DNA of 64,000 nucleotides from Diphasiastrum complanatum (Eukaryota > Streptophyta > Lycopodiopsida > Lycopodiales > Lycopodiaceae), in the NCBI GenBank assembly GCA_029204225.1, contig CM055094.1:25442541-25506540 (forward strand). The letters are read 5' to 3'. The notes below the pieces were generated by a model, which did not search any database, was not told the origin of the DNA, and worked only from the letters and a program-made list of their open reading frames with translations. Below are positions 1-32,535 of this stretch, piece after piece. The position numbers and the translations under genes are program-made. Each line of letters starts with the position of its first letter. The stretch's first letter is position 1.

Positions 1-356
1 TGGCTTATAGATTGCATATCAAATTTTCAGCATTTGCATGTAGATTTGGAATAGTCAATTTTTTGTGATTTTGTCAAAACCCTAATTTTGATTGGATCTC
101 TAGATAGTGAGGTTTTTGGACTTCATTTGAGTGTATTTCAATCTTAGGAAGTGGAAAAAGTCATTAGATTGAGGATAGATCATAGGGTGATCAAGATTCC
201 ATGATTCTATGTGTTGATTTGCTTGGATAAGTGCTAGAAGAGAATTTGTGAGATAGTTTCAAATCTTGGTGATTTCTTTTGAAAGCATTTGTTGTTGTTC
301 AAAGGAGTGCTTTGTGCATTGAAGCAGGTTGAAAGAGAAGATCAGGTCACTTCAAC

Positions 357-2765
357 ATGGCTACAAGTGGTGGATTTATGTTGGAGAGCAATGATAGGCT
401 TACCTCAATCAACTCTTCTACTTGGAAGGTGAGGATGCAGTCCTCATTGGAGATGAATGAGTTGATGGAGATTGTTGCAGGTGTGGAGGAGAGACCTCAA
501 GCACCTCAAGATCAAGTGAGGTATGACAAGAGAGCCAAGAAGGCTCTACACATGATAAAGATGAATGTTACCAATGAACTTCTCAAGGAAGTTGGTAAGT
601 GCACATCATCTTTGGAAGCTTGGAATTCATTAAAGAAGCTTTATGAATCCAAGTCTACTTCTAGAGTGTTGACTCTAAGAAGGCAAATCTTTTCTTGTTT
701 GCAAAAGAATGAAGAAAGTCCAAGTACTTTTGTTTTGAGAATGAAAGCATTGAATGATGAGTTAGCTTGCATAGATGAAAGCATTGAGGAAGGAGAGCTT
801 ATTCAAGTGATTCTTAATGGCTTGTTGGATGCTCATGCTAACATTGTTAAAAGTATTGCTATTCAAAAGACTTTTTCAAGTCTGATGGATCTTCAAGAGA
901 TCTTGATCAATGAGGAATATAGGCTTCAAACAAGAGGTGGATCTACATCGACACTTCAAGAGGATGCTATGTTCACAAAGGGCAAATTCAAGGGCAAAAC
1001 CAAAAGCAAGTGGTCTAAAGGGCAAGATCAAGTGGATGCTTCTTCAAGTGGCAAAAATAAGGATAGATCAAAGCTCAAGTGCTTCTATTGTGGCATCAAA
1101 GGACACTTTGCAAGTGAGTGCTACAAGAAGAAGAGAGATCAAGGAGACAAGCAAGGTAATCTTACTCTTGATGAGGATGGTTTGGATGTGCAAGATGCAA
1201 ATGATGATGCTTTTGTGATGTCTTCATGTATGCTTGCTAATGATGGAGATCTAGATCCTTGGTGGATTGATAGTGGAGCAAGTTCACACATGACCTTTCA
1301 CAAAGAGTACTTCACTTCTTTGTTGGCATATGGAGATGACAAGAGGGTGATCTACACGGCCAATGATGGTGAGTGTGCAATCAAAGGGATTGGCACAATT
1401 CCTATTTCTCTCTCTACAAATAGGAATGTTCATTTGGAGGATGTCTTGTTTATTCCATCTATTACCAAGAATTTGCTTAGTGTGAGTCAAATGCTAAGTA
1501 AGGGCCTCAAGGTGGAGTTTGATGGAGATGCTTGTTTGATCAAAAGGAAGGATGTCTTGATTGGAAAAGGTAAAAGGCAAGGGAAGTTGTTCAAACTTGA
1601 TGCTTGTGTTATTGCTAACCAAGTTGGATGTGTTACAAGGGAGCAAATTTCTATTCAAGAGGTTTGGCACAAAAAGATGGGACACCTCAACTTCAAGTCA
1701 TTGGAGGTAATGGCAAGGAAGAAGGTTGTGATTGGTCTTCCAAGTTCCTTAAGTAATGACAAGCATGTTTGTGAGTCTTGTGCTTTGTCTAAGTCACATA
1801 GACTACCTTATACTAGATCTATTTCTAGATCTACAAAGCATTTTCAACTTGTACATTCGGATATTCATGGATTTACTACAATTAGCAATAGTGGAGCTAA
1901 GATGTATGTAACATTCATTGATGATATTAGTAGATTTTGTTGGATATATCTACTAAAGAGCAAGGATGAAGTGTATGATGTCTTTGTCAAGTTCAAGAAT
2001 GCAAGGGAGAACCAATTTTCCACAAAGATCAAGTGCTTGAGAGGTGACAATGGTGGTGAGTACATATCTAACAAGTTCAAGGCCTTTTGTGATGAGCATG
2101 GGATCAAGAGGGAGTATACAACATCAAGGACCCCACAACAAAATGGAGTGACTGAAAGGAAGAATAGAACTTTATGTGAAAGTGCTAAAGCTATGAGGTT
2201 AAGTGCTAATCTTGACAAACCATTTTGGGATCAAGCTTTGTTGTGTGCCAATTTCTTGTGCAATAGGTGGCCGAGTGCTATTTTGGATGGAAGGACACCT
2301 TTTGAGATGCTATTCAAGAGGAGGCCGAGTGTCAACTTTCTAAGAACCTTTGGATGCACATGCTATGTCAACATTACTCTTGATGATAGGACCAAGGAGG
2401 ATCCATCTTCAAGAAGAGGTATTTTTGTTGGATATAGTGAGGTGAGTAAAGCCTACAAGGTTTACATTCCTTCTACTAACAAAGTGATTGTTGGTAGAGA
2501 TGTCATTTTTTATGAGGGGAACATTCCAAAGGTGTCTTCAAGCATGGTTGATGGTAAAGTAGATGGATCTAACATTCTTGATGTTGATGAGAAGGATCCT
2601 ACTTTGGATGGTGGTGATGATGGACCTTCATCAAGTCAAAAGCCAAGGAGAACATCAAGAGAAAGACAAGTTTTTTCAAGGCTCACATATGATCAAAAGG
2701 GTAAGCAAGAAGTTTCTAGAAATTATGTTGCTTTCCTAACCTCTTTGGATGATCTACAAGTGTAG
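357..2765 (+). CDS. Copia gag-protease-integrase polyprotein (element A)
   Basis: This 802-codon frame encodes the structural and integration half of a copia polyprotein. In order it shows a UBN2-type gag (residues about 1-200), a CCHC zinc knuckle CFYCGIKGHFASEC (242-255), an aspartic protease site DSGASSHM (from 305), a GAG-pre-integrase segment WHKKMGHLNFKSLEVM (from 437), and an integrase core with D502, D564 (GDNGGEY) and E600, which is the DD35E spacing. The ATG follows a leader of more than 350 bases and starts MATSGGF. The frame ends at TAG (2763-2765) just after the integrase C-terminus. Reverse transcriptase continues in another frame, so a one-base shift or a programmed frame change separates the halves. 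All catalytic residues checked are present. Confidence 0.92.
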   Translation: MATSGGFMLESNDRLTSINSSTWKVRMQSSLEMNELMEIVAGVEERPQAPQDQVRYDKRAKKALHMIKMNVTNELLKEVGKCTSSLEAWNSLKKLYESKSTSRVLTLRRQIFSCLQKNEESPSTFVLRMKALNDELACIDESIEEGELIQVILNGLLDAHANIVKSIAIQKTFSSLMDLQEILINEEYRLQTRGGSTSTLQEDAMFTKGKFKGKTKSKWSKGQDQVDASSSGKNKDRSKLKCFYCGIKGHFASECYKKKRDQGDKQGNLTLDEDGLDVQDANDDAFVMSSCMLANDGDLDPWWIDSGASSHMTFHKEYFTSLLAYGDDKRVIYTANDGECAIKGIGTIPISLSTNRNVHLEDVLFIPSITKNLLSVSQMLSKGLKVEFDGDACLIKRKDVLIGKGKRQGKLFKLDACVIANQVGCVTREQISIQEVWHKKMGHLNFKSLEVMARKKVVIGLPSSLSNDKHVCESCALSKSHRLPYTRSISRSTKHFQLVHSDIHGFTTISNSGAKMYVTFIDDISRFCWIYLLKSKDEVYDVFVKFKNARENQFSTKIKCLRGDNGGEYISNKFKAFCDEHGIKREYTTSRTPQQNGVTERKNRTLCESAKAMRLSANLDKPFWDQALLCANFLCNRWPSAILDGRTPFEMLFKRRPSVNFLRTFGCTCYVNITLDDRTKEDPSSRRGIFVGYSEVSKAYKVYIPSTNKVIVGRDVIFYEGNIPKVSSSMVDGKVDGSNILDVDEKDPTLDGGDDGPSSSQKPRRTSRERQVFSRLTYDQKGKQEVSRNYVAFLTSLDDLQV

Positions 2766-2800
2766 ATCAAGCAAGGAAAGAAGAGGAGTGGATCCAAGCA

Positions 2801-4294
2801 ATGGATCTCGAGTATCAAGCTCTTATGAAGAATGGGACATGGAGATTGGTGGATTTGCCTAAGGACAAGAAAGCTATTGGATGCAAATGGATCTTCAAGG
2901 TGAAGACAAACCAAGATGGATCTATCAACAAGTACAAGGCAAGGTTAGTGGCAAAAGGATATGCTCAACAACAAGGAATTGACTATGATGAGACCTTTGC
3001 ACCCGTGGCAAAGATGGTAAGCATTCGAGTCATCATTTCACTTGCTACACTTTATGAATGGGATCTATGGCAAATGGACATTTCAAATGCATTCTTGAAT
3101 GGTGATCTTGAGGAGGAAGTATACATGGAGCAACCTGAGAGCTACATTTCATCAACAAAGCCGAATCATGTGTGTCTTCTACAAAAGAGTTTGTATGGCC
3201 TTAAGCAAGCACTAAGGAGTTGGTATGCTAAGATTAACACTTTTTTACTCTCTCAAGGCTTTGTTATGAGTGAGTATGATCATTCACTTTATTATAGGTT
3301 TTCTGAAAATGATGTTACCATCTTTCTAATCTATGTGGATGATATCATCTTGAGTGGTGGAGACAATCAAGATGTGGAGGATATCAAGAAAGCTCTTAAG
3401 AAGGAGTTTGAGGTGCATGATCTTGGTAATTTGCATTACATTTTAGGAATAGAAGTCATTAGATCTTCTCAATCTACTTTCATTTGTCAAGAGAAGTATG
3501 CTAATTCTATTCTAGAAAGATATCATATGGTAGATGCAAAAGCTATTGATACACCTATGGAGTCTCATGTAAAGCTTACTATAAGAGGTAATGAAAGATC
3601 CTTCAAGGACATTACTCTCTATAGAAAGCTACTTGCTTCACTCATCTATCTAACCATTATTAGACCTGATCTAAGCTATTGTGTTGGAAGATTGAGTCAA
3701 TTCATGCAAGATCCTAGTGAGGAGCATTGGAAGCTAGGAAAGCGAGTTTTGAGGTACATCATTGGAACTCGAGATTTTGGCATATTGTATGAGGGATCAT
3801 CACCTAATCTTTTTGGATTTTCAGATTCGGACTATGCTGGAGATATAATGGATAGGAAATCCACTAGTTCTTATTGTATTTTCATAGGATGGATGTCAAA
3901 GAAACAAGCCACTATCTCATTGTCATCTAGTGAGGCCGAGTACAAAGCTCTTACACATTGCACAAAGGAGATGGTATGGATCAAAAGGATGATCAAGGAT
4001 CTTCACTTGCTGGATTTTTCAGAGAGCCCAATCATCTTTTGTGACAATCAATCAGCCCAAAGAATGGCATCCAATCCTATCTTTCATGCTAGGAGCAAGC
4101 ATATTGAGATACAATATCATTTTGTGAGGGAGCGAGTCATTGCAAAGGAGGTGGAGCTTCAACATGTGTCTTCAAGGGAATGTGTAGCTGATATCTTCAC
4201 CAAAGCATTGGGAAAAGACTTGTTCATGAAGCATAGGACTTCACTTGGAGTATTATCAAAGTCTATGCTAAAACTAGTTGAAGAGAGAGTGTGA
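2801..4294 (+). CDS. Copia reverse transcriptase-RNase H (element A)
   Basis: This open frame carries the copia reverse transcriptase start (NGTWRLVDLPKDKKAIGCKW), a palm with YVDD at residues 178-181, and RNase H with DSDYAGD near 342 and SSSEAEYKAL. It should make cDNA from element RNA inside virus-like particles. The frame is open from about 2765, so the ATG at 2801 is just its first methionine and need not be a real start. In copia elements this part is normally fused to integrase. The TGA stop (4292-4294) lies inside the first bases of the 3' LTR, an economical arrangement. Confidence 0.9.
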   Translation: MDLEYQALMKNGTWRLVDLPKDKKAIGCKWIFKVKTNQDGSINKYKARLVAKGYAQQQGIDYDETFAPVAKMVSIRVIISLATLYEWDLWQMDISNAFLNGDLEEEVYMEQPESYISSTKPNHVCLLQKSLYGLKQALRSWYAKINTFLLSQGFVMSEYDHSLYYRFSENDVTIFLIYVDDIILSGGDNQDVEDIKKALKKEFEVHDLGNLHYILGIEVIRSSQSTFICQEKYANSILERYHMVDAKAIDTPMESHVKLTIRGNERSFKDITLYRKLLASLIYLTIIRPDLSYCVGRLSQFMQDPSEEHWKLGKRVLRYIIGTRDFGILYEGSSPNLFGFSDSDYAGDIMDRKSTSSYCIFIGWMSKKQATISLSSSEAEYKALTHCTKEMVWIKRMIKDLHLLDFSESPIIFCDNQSAQRMASNPIFHARSKHIEIQYHFVRERVIAKEVELQHVSSRECVADIFTKALGKDLFMKHRTSLGVLSKSMLKLVEERV

Positions 4295-4938
4295 AAGATT
4301 CAACTAGTTTCATCACATTTTGCAATATTTCCATATTTGGCATATTGAGGCCAAAACTTGTTTTAGACTTAGAGGTTGACTTTTCAAAGTTCATTAGTCT
4401 AAATTTCATTTGAATAAACACTTTTGAAAGTGTGGGAAAGATAGAATGCGAGTTTGAGTAGATTTAATTTGAATAAGTTGGGTACATTGAATCTAGACCC
4501 AAAATTGATAGGGTTAGCATTTTGGTGGGAAAGCCAAGTGGCCAAATAGGGTTTGGACCTGCTATAAAAGGATGTAACTCATGGAGAGAGTCATCTTCTC
4601 TCTTCTCTATCTCATTTCATGCTTATACATGGTTCTCTTGGGTTCTACTATCCATTGGTGCACTATCTTGGTGATTGCTTGCAATTCTATGTGTAGAATG
4701 ATCTATATTTGCTATTTTTGGATCCACACGTGTGAAATACAGTAGCTTGCTGGTTTTGTATGGAAAACAACATTACATAATCATTTCATTCAAGTTTTAT
4801 CAAGTTCTATTAATGTTTGCATCTCAAATTGTGTGTAGATGCTGATTTTTCTACATTGGTGAAATTGGTAGTGTATTTCTCTTTCTAACCAAAGATCATT
4901 CAAGTAGATTGGATCTTAAGGATCTGAAATCTTTCACA
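4290..4938 (+). repeat. 3' LTR of copia element A
   Basis: The LTR is 649 bp, begins TGTGAAAGATT and ends AATCTTTCACA, so the ends are an 11-bp inverted repeat. A purine-rich tract (GAAGAGAGAG) precedes it. It contains a TATA-like box (GCTATAAAAGG near 4561) followed by a pyrimidine-rich start region, as expected of the promoter in R/U3. The LTR at 59492-60139 matches it along its length with scattered differences and has nearly the same size (648 bp). The five bases after it (ATTTC) are the presumed target duplication; the left copy is outside the window. Confidence 0.92.
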
Positions 4939-6178
4939 ATTTCCTATTCCTTCAATACTACACTCAAAATCATTTGCAGTATCGATAGACTTTTTGACAC
5001 CATCATAAGGCTTGATACTAGAAAAAAGACTCTTGGAACTAGACATATGGGAACTAGCCCCACTATCAATCCACCACAAATCATCATTTTGAAAGAAGAG
5101 GAAGAAAAACTAGACATCATTAGAGGATCTTCCCTATCAGTCTCAATAGCATCACTCTCTTTTTCATTAGTGAGGTTAGCTTGCTTGAATTGATTCTTCT
5201 TTTTGAAGCAATTAGAGGCATAGTGGCCTTTCTTGCCACAAAAGAAGCACTTGGTCTTCTTTTTCTTCCCATTAGATGTTGAAACTTGAGATGAATGGAC
5301 TTCATCTCCATCCTTGGCTTTGTCTTTATCCTTGTCCTTCTTGAAATGTTGTTGTTGTCCTTTGTCTCCTTTCGCTTGTCCTTGGTGAATAGAGTTTTGT
5401 CTTCACCATCATCCTTCAATGAAAGCTTGTTGAATCTCATGAGCTTGTTCTCTTGCCTACATTCTTTAGAAATGAGAACTCCTTGAAGTGCCTCCAAACT
5501 TGGAAGCTCCTCCTTGATTGCATAGGATTGGACAATGTTCTCAAACTCATTCATGTTGATTGAGATGATCACCTATGCATGCAAGCTCTCTATGAAGATC
5601 CTTGACTCTCATGACAAAATTTTAAGCACTCTCATCACACTTTTGATAACTTTGAAAATTTTGGTTCCTAAGATTAAGTAGTCTAGAAGTATTCTTGGCT
5701 TCATAGATGGCTTTGAGAGTGTCCCAAGCCTCCTTGGCCGAGGTGCAAGTACTAATCTCTCTCAAAACTTCATTTGAGACATTAATCTTGATGTAGTCAA
5801 GGGACACGCTTGCCCTTTTCTTGTACCTTTGTACTTCTTGGAGTACTTGAGGCTCCTGCTCAATTCGAAGTACAATATCCATCACATCTTGGAGAATCAA
5901 AACTCATTCCATCCTCACCTTCCAAATAGAATAGTTGGAGGTGTTCAATCTCTCTCCTTGCTCCAAGAGAAAAGACCACAAACTCAAAGTGGACTGATCT
6001 CACACGAGTCTGAGCATTGATTTTCGTACAGTACCAATATGGATCCAATCAAGATGATTTAGACCCCTCTCACTATGATAAAAACGAGATGCAACTACAC
6101 CCTTCAAAACTAGATTTCAAGCGAAAATCACTTCACACTTCATGGATGCAAATCAATTTTAGGTAGGCTTTTATACCA
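4939..6178 (-). pseudogene. Copia fragment B, gag-protease region, reversed
   Basis: Read on the minus strand this is the 5' part of a different copia element. A gag segment (5622-5900, with DYIKINVSNEVLREISTC) is followed by a second gag piece (5120-5572), a zinc knuckle CFFCGKKGHYASNC near 5210-5252 and a protease site DSGASSHM near 5050-5075. Frame changes separate the pieces. It stops exactly at the outer edge of element A's 3' LTR (4939). This suggests that element A inserted into it and that the rest of B lies left of the window. Confidence 0.82.
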
Positions 6179-6783
6179 TGTGTACTTTTCACACGTGAGA
6201 GGACTTCTCAAACAATGTGAATGATCTACTAAGATGTGTGTGATTGCACATAGATCAATCTATATTGAGATACATACTAGCTCAAAAAACTAAGGCATGC
6301 ATCTAACATTAACCATTGATCACACATAATGAAAGGATATTTTCCATGGAAAATACTAAGTATAGATTTGGCTTGCTCTTGGGTAGAGAGAGAATACAAC
6401 ATGGAGCTCTTGTGTAGAGAGAGAATGTAAAAAACAATCTAAGTGTTGGAGCTTCCTATCTCTCAATCTTGCTACAAAAAACTAAGTATGAACTCACCCT
6501 CACTCCCACTTATAGTAGCTCGAGATCCAAGAGTGTGGAATTGAAGCAGATTGGACCCCTAAGATCGCCACCTCTTACAATGATTGAACCTCCTACATGA
6601 CACCTCTCACAATAATTGGACCATTTTGGTGCACCTCACAATATGACTGGCCCAAATTGACAAATGAGATCAAGAGGTGCTATGTCCCTCATCCTCTAGC
6701 ATCAAGCCAAGCGTCACTAGCCTACACTACCACGAGCTAATCCACTTTCAAAATTGGCCTAATCACTTATTTACAAGTGTACA
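6179..6783 (-). repeat. 5' LTR of copia fragment B
   Basis: This block of about 605 bp lies immediately upstream of B's gag on the minus strand. In plus orientation it starts TGTGTACTTTTCAC and ends AAGTGTACA, so it has TG..CA ends with inverted terminal bases. Next to its inner edge the minus strand reads TGGTATAAAAGCC, a degenerate initiator-tRNA primer-binding site. A TATA-like CTACTATAAGTGGG lies near 6510. No second copy is in the window, so the outer boundary is inferred from the ends only. Confidence 0.65.
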
Positions 6784-6937
6784 ATGAGTGGTTTTGAGGA
6801 CCCCCAAACCTCAAGATAGATGGCTTTTACAATTCGCAGTGTTTGTCTTTGTGTGTGGATGCTTTCAAAATGGAGCTCGAAATTATGGCATAAGAAAATT
6901 GTGTTCAAATTAATTGGCGACTTTTGGGGATCTCTCT

Positions 6938-6939
<2 letters not shown>

Positions 6940-7031
<92 letters not shown>
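6940..7031. repeat. (TC)n microsatellite, about 46 units
   Basis: This is an almost pure TC dinucleotide run of about 92 bp followed by a short CA run (to about 7046). It generates spurious open frames on both strands (Ser-Leu and Arg-Glu repeats) that should not be taken as genes. It sits between fragment B's LTR and the 3' flank of the kinesin gene. Confidence 0.97.
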
Positions 7032-7033
<2 letters not shown>

Positions 7034-7046
7034 CCACACACACACA

Positions 7047-9047
7047 GCTCTCTACCACTTATTTTCAACACCTAACTCTCTCCCTTACTCATACACTCTA
7101 CCCAAAACCAATCTAGATCCACTCCTAAGCACTTATAATCAAAACCTTCCTTATTGGATCAAGAAACCCAACACTAGTTGCATACATGCATAGCCCCCTT
7201 CGTTAACTTTGCATGCTTGCATAACCAATGTCAATGTGACTATTTTCCATTGTTTTTATAGTCTACAACTGTGATTTGCAATTTGGATTGAAAAAAGATT
7301 GCATTTTTGTATTCATTTCAAGGATTGCCAAACCTCAAGAAGCATTTGAAAACACCATATCTATGTATATGTAATTGACTGTTACCAATTGGTCTTGAAT
7401 CATAAAGATTTATGTGAATGTTTGATGTGGGATGTTTGGTACAACATTTCCAACATCTATTTTTCATGTCTAATTTATTGACATTCAATTGTTATTGGTA
7501 AGATTTGAATGAAACATATGCACTTTTGCGGCTTAGATCCAACATCAACTATATTTGATAATTAATATCTCAAGTTGCAAATGTTATACTTGCTTGACGT
7601 TGCTTTGTTCATAGTAGCTACTTTTCACTTGCCCATATTGGAGACCATGTTTTCTTGGGAGAGAATTATGGATCATTGTTAGGCAATATGTATTACAAGG
7701 CCTTTATTTATTTATGACAAGATCTCTACACTCAATTGCATTCATTTGTTGGCCAAAAGACTTTTTATTTATGTACAAATCTAAAAGCCTTCTTTTCCAA
7801 TTATATTGGGAATTGGCCCAAGGTTTAGTATTTTGGTCCTAGAGTGTGGGTCCTATTGGGAGAGCACAAAACTTTCAAAAAGGTGTACTATTTCTTCTCC
7901 TGTGACCCTAGTCTCGTTAAGGTCTAGAAACTTCTATTTGAAGATTTCTATCAGATATTGACAGGCCTTATGTACATTCAAGTTTAACTTATGATTTGGT
8001 ATTGCTTCTGGCTTTTGTGAAAGAAGTCTTGCCTTTGTTATTGATTGTAAGGCTTTAGCCTCGCATTTTGCCATTCTTTATGAACATTGTTAGATTGTTT
8101 CATATTGTCAATTTATCCTTCATTGATGCTCAAATTTGTGGTTCGATTCATAGATTATTGTCAAGCAATAAAACATATGCAAAGAATCATTAGTATCTTG
8201 AAAGGCAACACTCAAGTTCTTACTATGACAATCACATAGGTAGCAATTGCATTTCATCATATCACATTTAAATCTTTTATTAGTAAGTATACATTAACTT
8301 TTTTTGGGACCCCATTAAGGGTCTTGCGTCACATCACATGTCGAAAGATGAGAAAGATAAAATCATATCATTTTGCTCTAGAAGCTACATAGCCTAATAC
8401 ATTGCCTTTACGATTTTCAAATTGACAATCATCCATGCTATTGGCATCTTCTGTGTCTAGCATGTAAATAAATGAGCACATCTTTGATAATAAGCGTTCA
8501 AGAAAAAGGAAAAGCATGCTCAAGCTATCAATCATTGTACTTACAGAGCTACAAAACATTCAAAAGGCTAATCTACTTAAAAAAATTTGGAAATCTACTT
8601 ATTTAATGCTCCACATGAAAAAATGGTAACAGGGCTACTTTCTCTTGAAGTGTAGTCCACACTTACCAGAGCATAGTTCAAATGAATACAATAAGAACTG
8701 TAAAGACCAGTCAAGCTTGTAAAGGTGAGAGCAGCCAATTTACATTCAAACCACAAGCTTGCCAATCACTTGATATATGGAAATGCAGCCACAAGTCTCA
8801 TGCTTGCTTTCATGAGCAACTTCAGAACATTTTTAAACAAGAATTTTTGCATAGGTTTCAAACATTTGAAAAACTTGAGTGGTAAACCAGCTTGTTATTG
8901 CCATGTTTACCTCTTGGTCCCTTACATTCACTATAGAAATGAGTGAATGAAGCCAGAATTGAATACTTCTTATAAGGTAGCAAGACACTACTGCAAATTA
9001 GAGGTAGGACTTCTCAAGTTGAGAAACTGACATGATTCAGAACATCC
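7047..9047. other. Unassigned sequence with kinesin 3' flank
   Basis: No coding region, LTR or RNA gene is recognisable here. The part nearest 9047 must include the 3' untranslated region of the minus-strand kinesin gene. An AATAAA on the minus strand near 8274-8279 is one possible polyadenylation signal, which would give a 3' UTR of about 0.75 kb. This placement is a guess from sequence only. Confidence 0.4.
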
Positions 9048-30841
<21,794 letters not shown>

Positions 30842-30919
30842 AGAACACCAACAACAACAACAATAACAACAGCAGCAGCAGCAGCAGCAACACTATTAAC
30901 GTTATATCTGATCTGATCG

Positions 30920-30989
30920 TTAGCCTTCTTCTTCCGCCTCGATCTTATCCGCTTCGCCTTCCTTTTGCTGTTGGGACATAGAAGAACAT
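30920..30989 (-). other. Overlapping upstream ORFs 2 and 3 in KIN13A leader
   Basis: ATG at 30989 opens 14 codons to TAA at 30945. ATG at 30979 opens 19 codons (MSQQQKEGEADKIEAEEEG) to TAA at 30920. They overlap in different frames and end 79-104 bases before the kinesin ATG. Confidence 0.4.
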
Positions 30990-31025
30990 GAAGATGTAGT
31001 TTGGGTGGTTGATGGGTCAGGCGGA

Positions 31026-31091
31026 TCAAGCTAGGACGAAGCAGGCAGGAGCAGGAGGAGGATCGGAAGGGAAGGTGAGGGCAAACGGCAT
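31026..31091 (-). other. Upstream ORF 1 in KIN13A leader (21 codons)
   Basis: ATG at 31091-31089 opens a 21-residue frame starting MPFALTFPSDPPPAPA and closes at TGA 31028-31026. It is not in frame with the kinesin start. Whether it is transcribed depends on the unknown start site. Confidence 0.4.
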
Positions 31092-31199
31092 CAATAGAAG
31101 AAGACGCATTCCTTATTATTACTGCAGATGATGGAAACGCGATCCAGGATCGATCGACAGAGAGAGAAAAGAAGAAAAAAAAAAGCACCAACACCCGCG

Positions 31200-31266
31200 C
31201 TCTCCCTCTCTCTGTGTCTCTCTCTCTCTCTCTTTCTCGCTCGCTCGCTCTCTCTCTCTCTCTCTC
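31200..31266. repeat. Interrupted (CT)n microsatellite
   Basis: CT-rich run with TCGC interruptions followed by a poly-A run of about 14 bases. It lies in the putative kinesin promoter or leader, where the kinesin sense strand reads GA. Confidence 0.9.
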
Positions 31267-31630
31267 AAAAAAAAAAAAAACACACAATACACAGGACAGG
31301 GTTGGAACATGGGGTCATAAAAATAAAAAAAATTGTGAAAGAACACCTTGTGTCTCTCTCTTTGGCTAGGATTATAAAAATACAATTCAACAAACTAAAT
31401 CCCTCTAGAGGGTGGAGCCATCAATGAAAAAAATTGGAACATTAAAACCATATCTCTCTCTCTCTCTATAGGATGAGTGTTATCCAAATCAAAAAGACAA
31501 AATTGGAAGGTTATATCTATTACAATAGAAAATGTAAAACTTGATCCATCTCTCTTCCCTAAAGTCATACAAACACAAAATGAAGCCTCTCCCTCTCTCA
31601 ATGTGGGGTCACCTGAATATACAAACATAA

Positions 31631-31633
<3 letters not shown>

Positions 31634-31697
<64 letters not shown>
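31634..31697. repeat. Compound (CT)n(CA)n microsatellite
   Basis: About 44 bp of CT followed by about 20 bp of CA. It is upstream of the kinesin gene, and the neighbouring sequence also has shorter CT runs (31453-31468). Confidence 0.93.
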
Positions 31698-32535
31698 GGG
31701 ATTGAACACAAATTGGAAGTGGAAGAGATGGGAGGCACCAAGCAAAACAACTTATTACATAATTCAAATTGCACTTTTGATACTAATCGTAAATTTTTTC
31801 TTTGCATCAATGATTTTTCAAAAATTATCAGTTGTAAAATATGACGTGATCCACACTAAATAAATATAAATAATGGTACTACGAGGTTGCGGTCTGGGCC
31901 AACTGAGGAAGCCAATTTTGACTTGTTTATGTCAAAAGTTGTTGTAGCAAATTATGTACCTCCCAAAGTTGTAACATGTTAAATTAGTGACGTTTCATTC
32001 CCCATCATAGCCAAGTTGGATAAGAATATTACCTATGCAAATAAAGAACCAAGTTTGAATCCTAGTTTGCGTGAACATCTACGAACCCACATGTGTTGAA
32101 TTTAGTAAAAGTTGGCTTGATAGAATTAGTACTACCTTTTGAGAATGGTCATTTGGCCACTCAAGCCACTTTGTAATATGTTCAAATACATTGACCTATT
32201 TGTAAAGGTCAAGCATCTTCAAACTCAAGTTTAGGCCAACCACAAAGTTCACTTTGTAGAATATGCTTAGAAATTACATAAAAGGTCATTTTTTAAGCAT
32301 AATCGACTAATCGACATTTTAATCTTTGTCCAACTCATTATCCAAACCTGCAGTTTTCTTCGTGTTTCTACACAGTTTGCATAACTACTCGGGAATCGCT
32401 CACAGGTGGATTCGACTTATAAATGTTCAAGCATGATTCGACAAATATTTTGTTGAGGCAAAGACAGTTTATTGTTCGCCTTAATTGAAGCCACAGAATT
32501 TCTGGGAAGATTTAACTAGACGGATGTCAGCTCAC
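31698..32535. other. Unassigned AT-rich spacer
   Basis: Between the kinesin upstream region and the truncated gypsy element E/F. I see no coding, LTR or RNA feature. Confidence 0.5.

Larger units (their letters stand above)
1..4938 (+). mobile_element. Ty1/copia LTR retrotransposon A (5' LTR outside window)
   Basis: The window opens in the untranslated leader of this element. It continues through gag-protease-integrase (357-2765), reverse transcriptase-RNase H (2801-4294), a purine-rich tract (about 4280-4289) and a 3' LTR (4290-4938). The domain order PR-IN-RT-RH is diagnostic of Ty1/copia. The 5' LTR and primer-binding site must lie left of base 1. The element is the best preserved in the window: its two reading frames have no internal stops, and the only obvious lesion is a frame change between integrase and reverse transcriptase. 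A second, more decayed family member starts at 59492 with an LTR of almost identical length. Confidence 0.93.
30842..31870 (-). promoter_or_regulatory. KIN13A: KIN13A 5' leader and promoter region
   Basis: Read on the minus strand towards the ATG, this region contains two long GA tracts (31697-31634 with CA, and 31266-31200), then a GC-richer stretch with CAG/TTG triplet runs directly before ATG at 30841. I do not see a convincing TATA box, and the transcription start cannot be placed. Three short upstream ORFs lie in the last 250 bases (31091-31026, 30989-30945, 30979-30920). GA/CT tracts close to the start are common in plant promoters and leaders. Confidence 0.5.

Noticed and set aside
6771-7193. 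Several open frames on both strands across the TC microsatellite
   Set aside because: They are translations of the dinucleotide run (Ser-Leu or Arg-Glu repeats) with no conserved flanking sequence.
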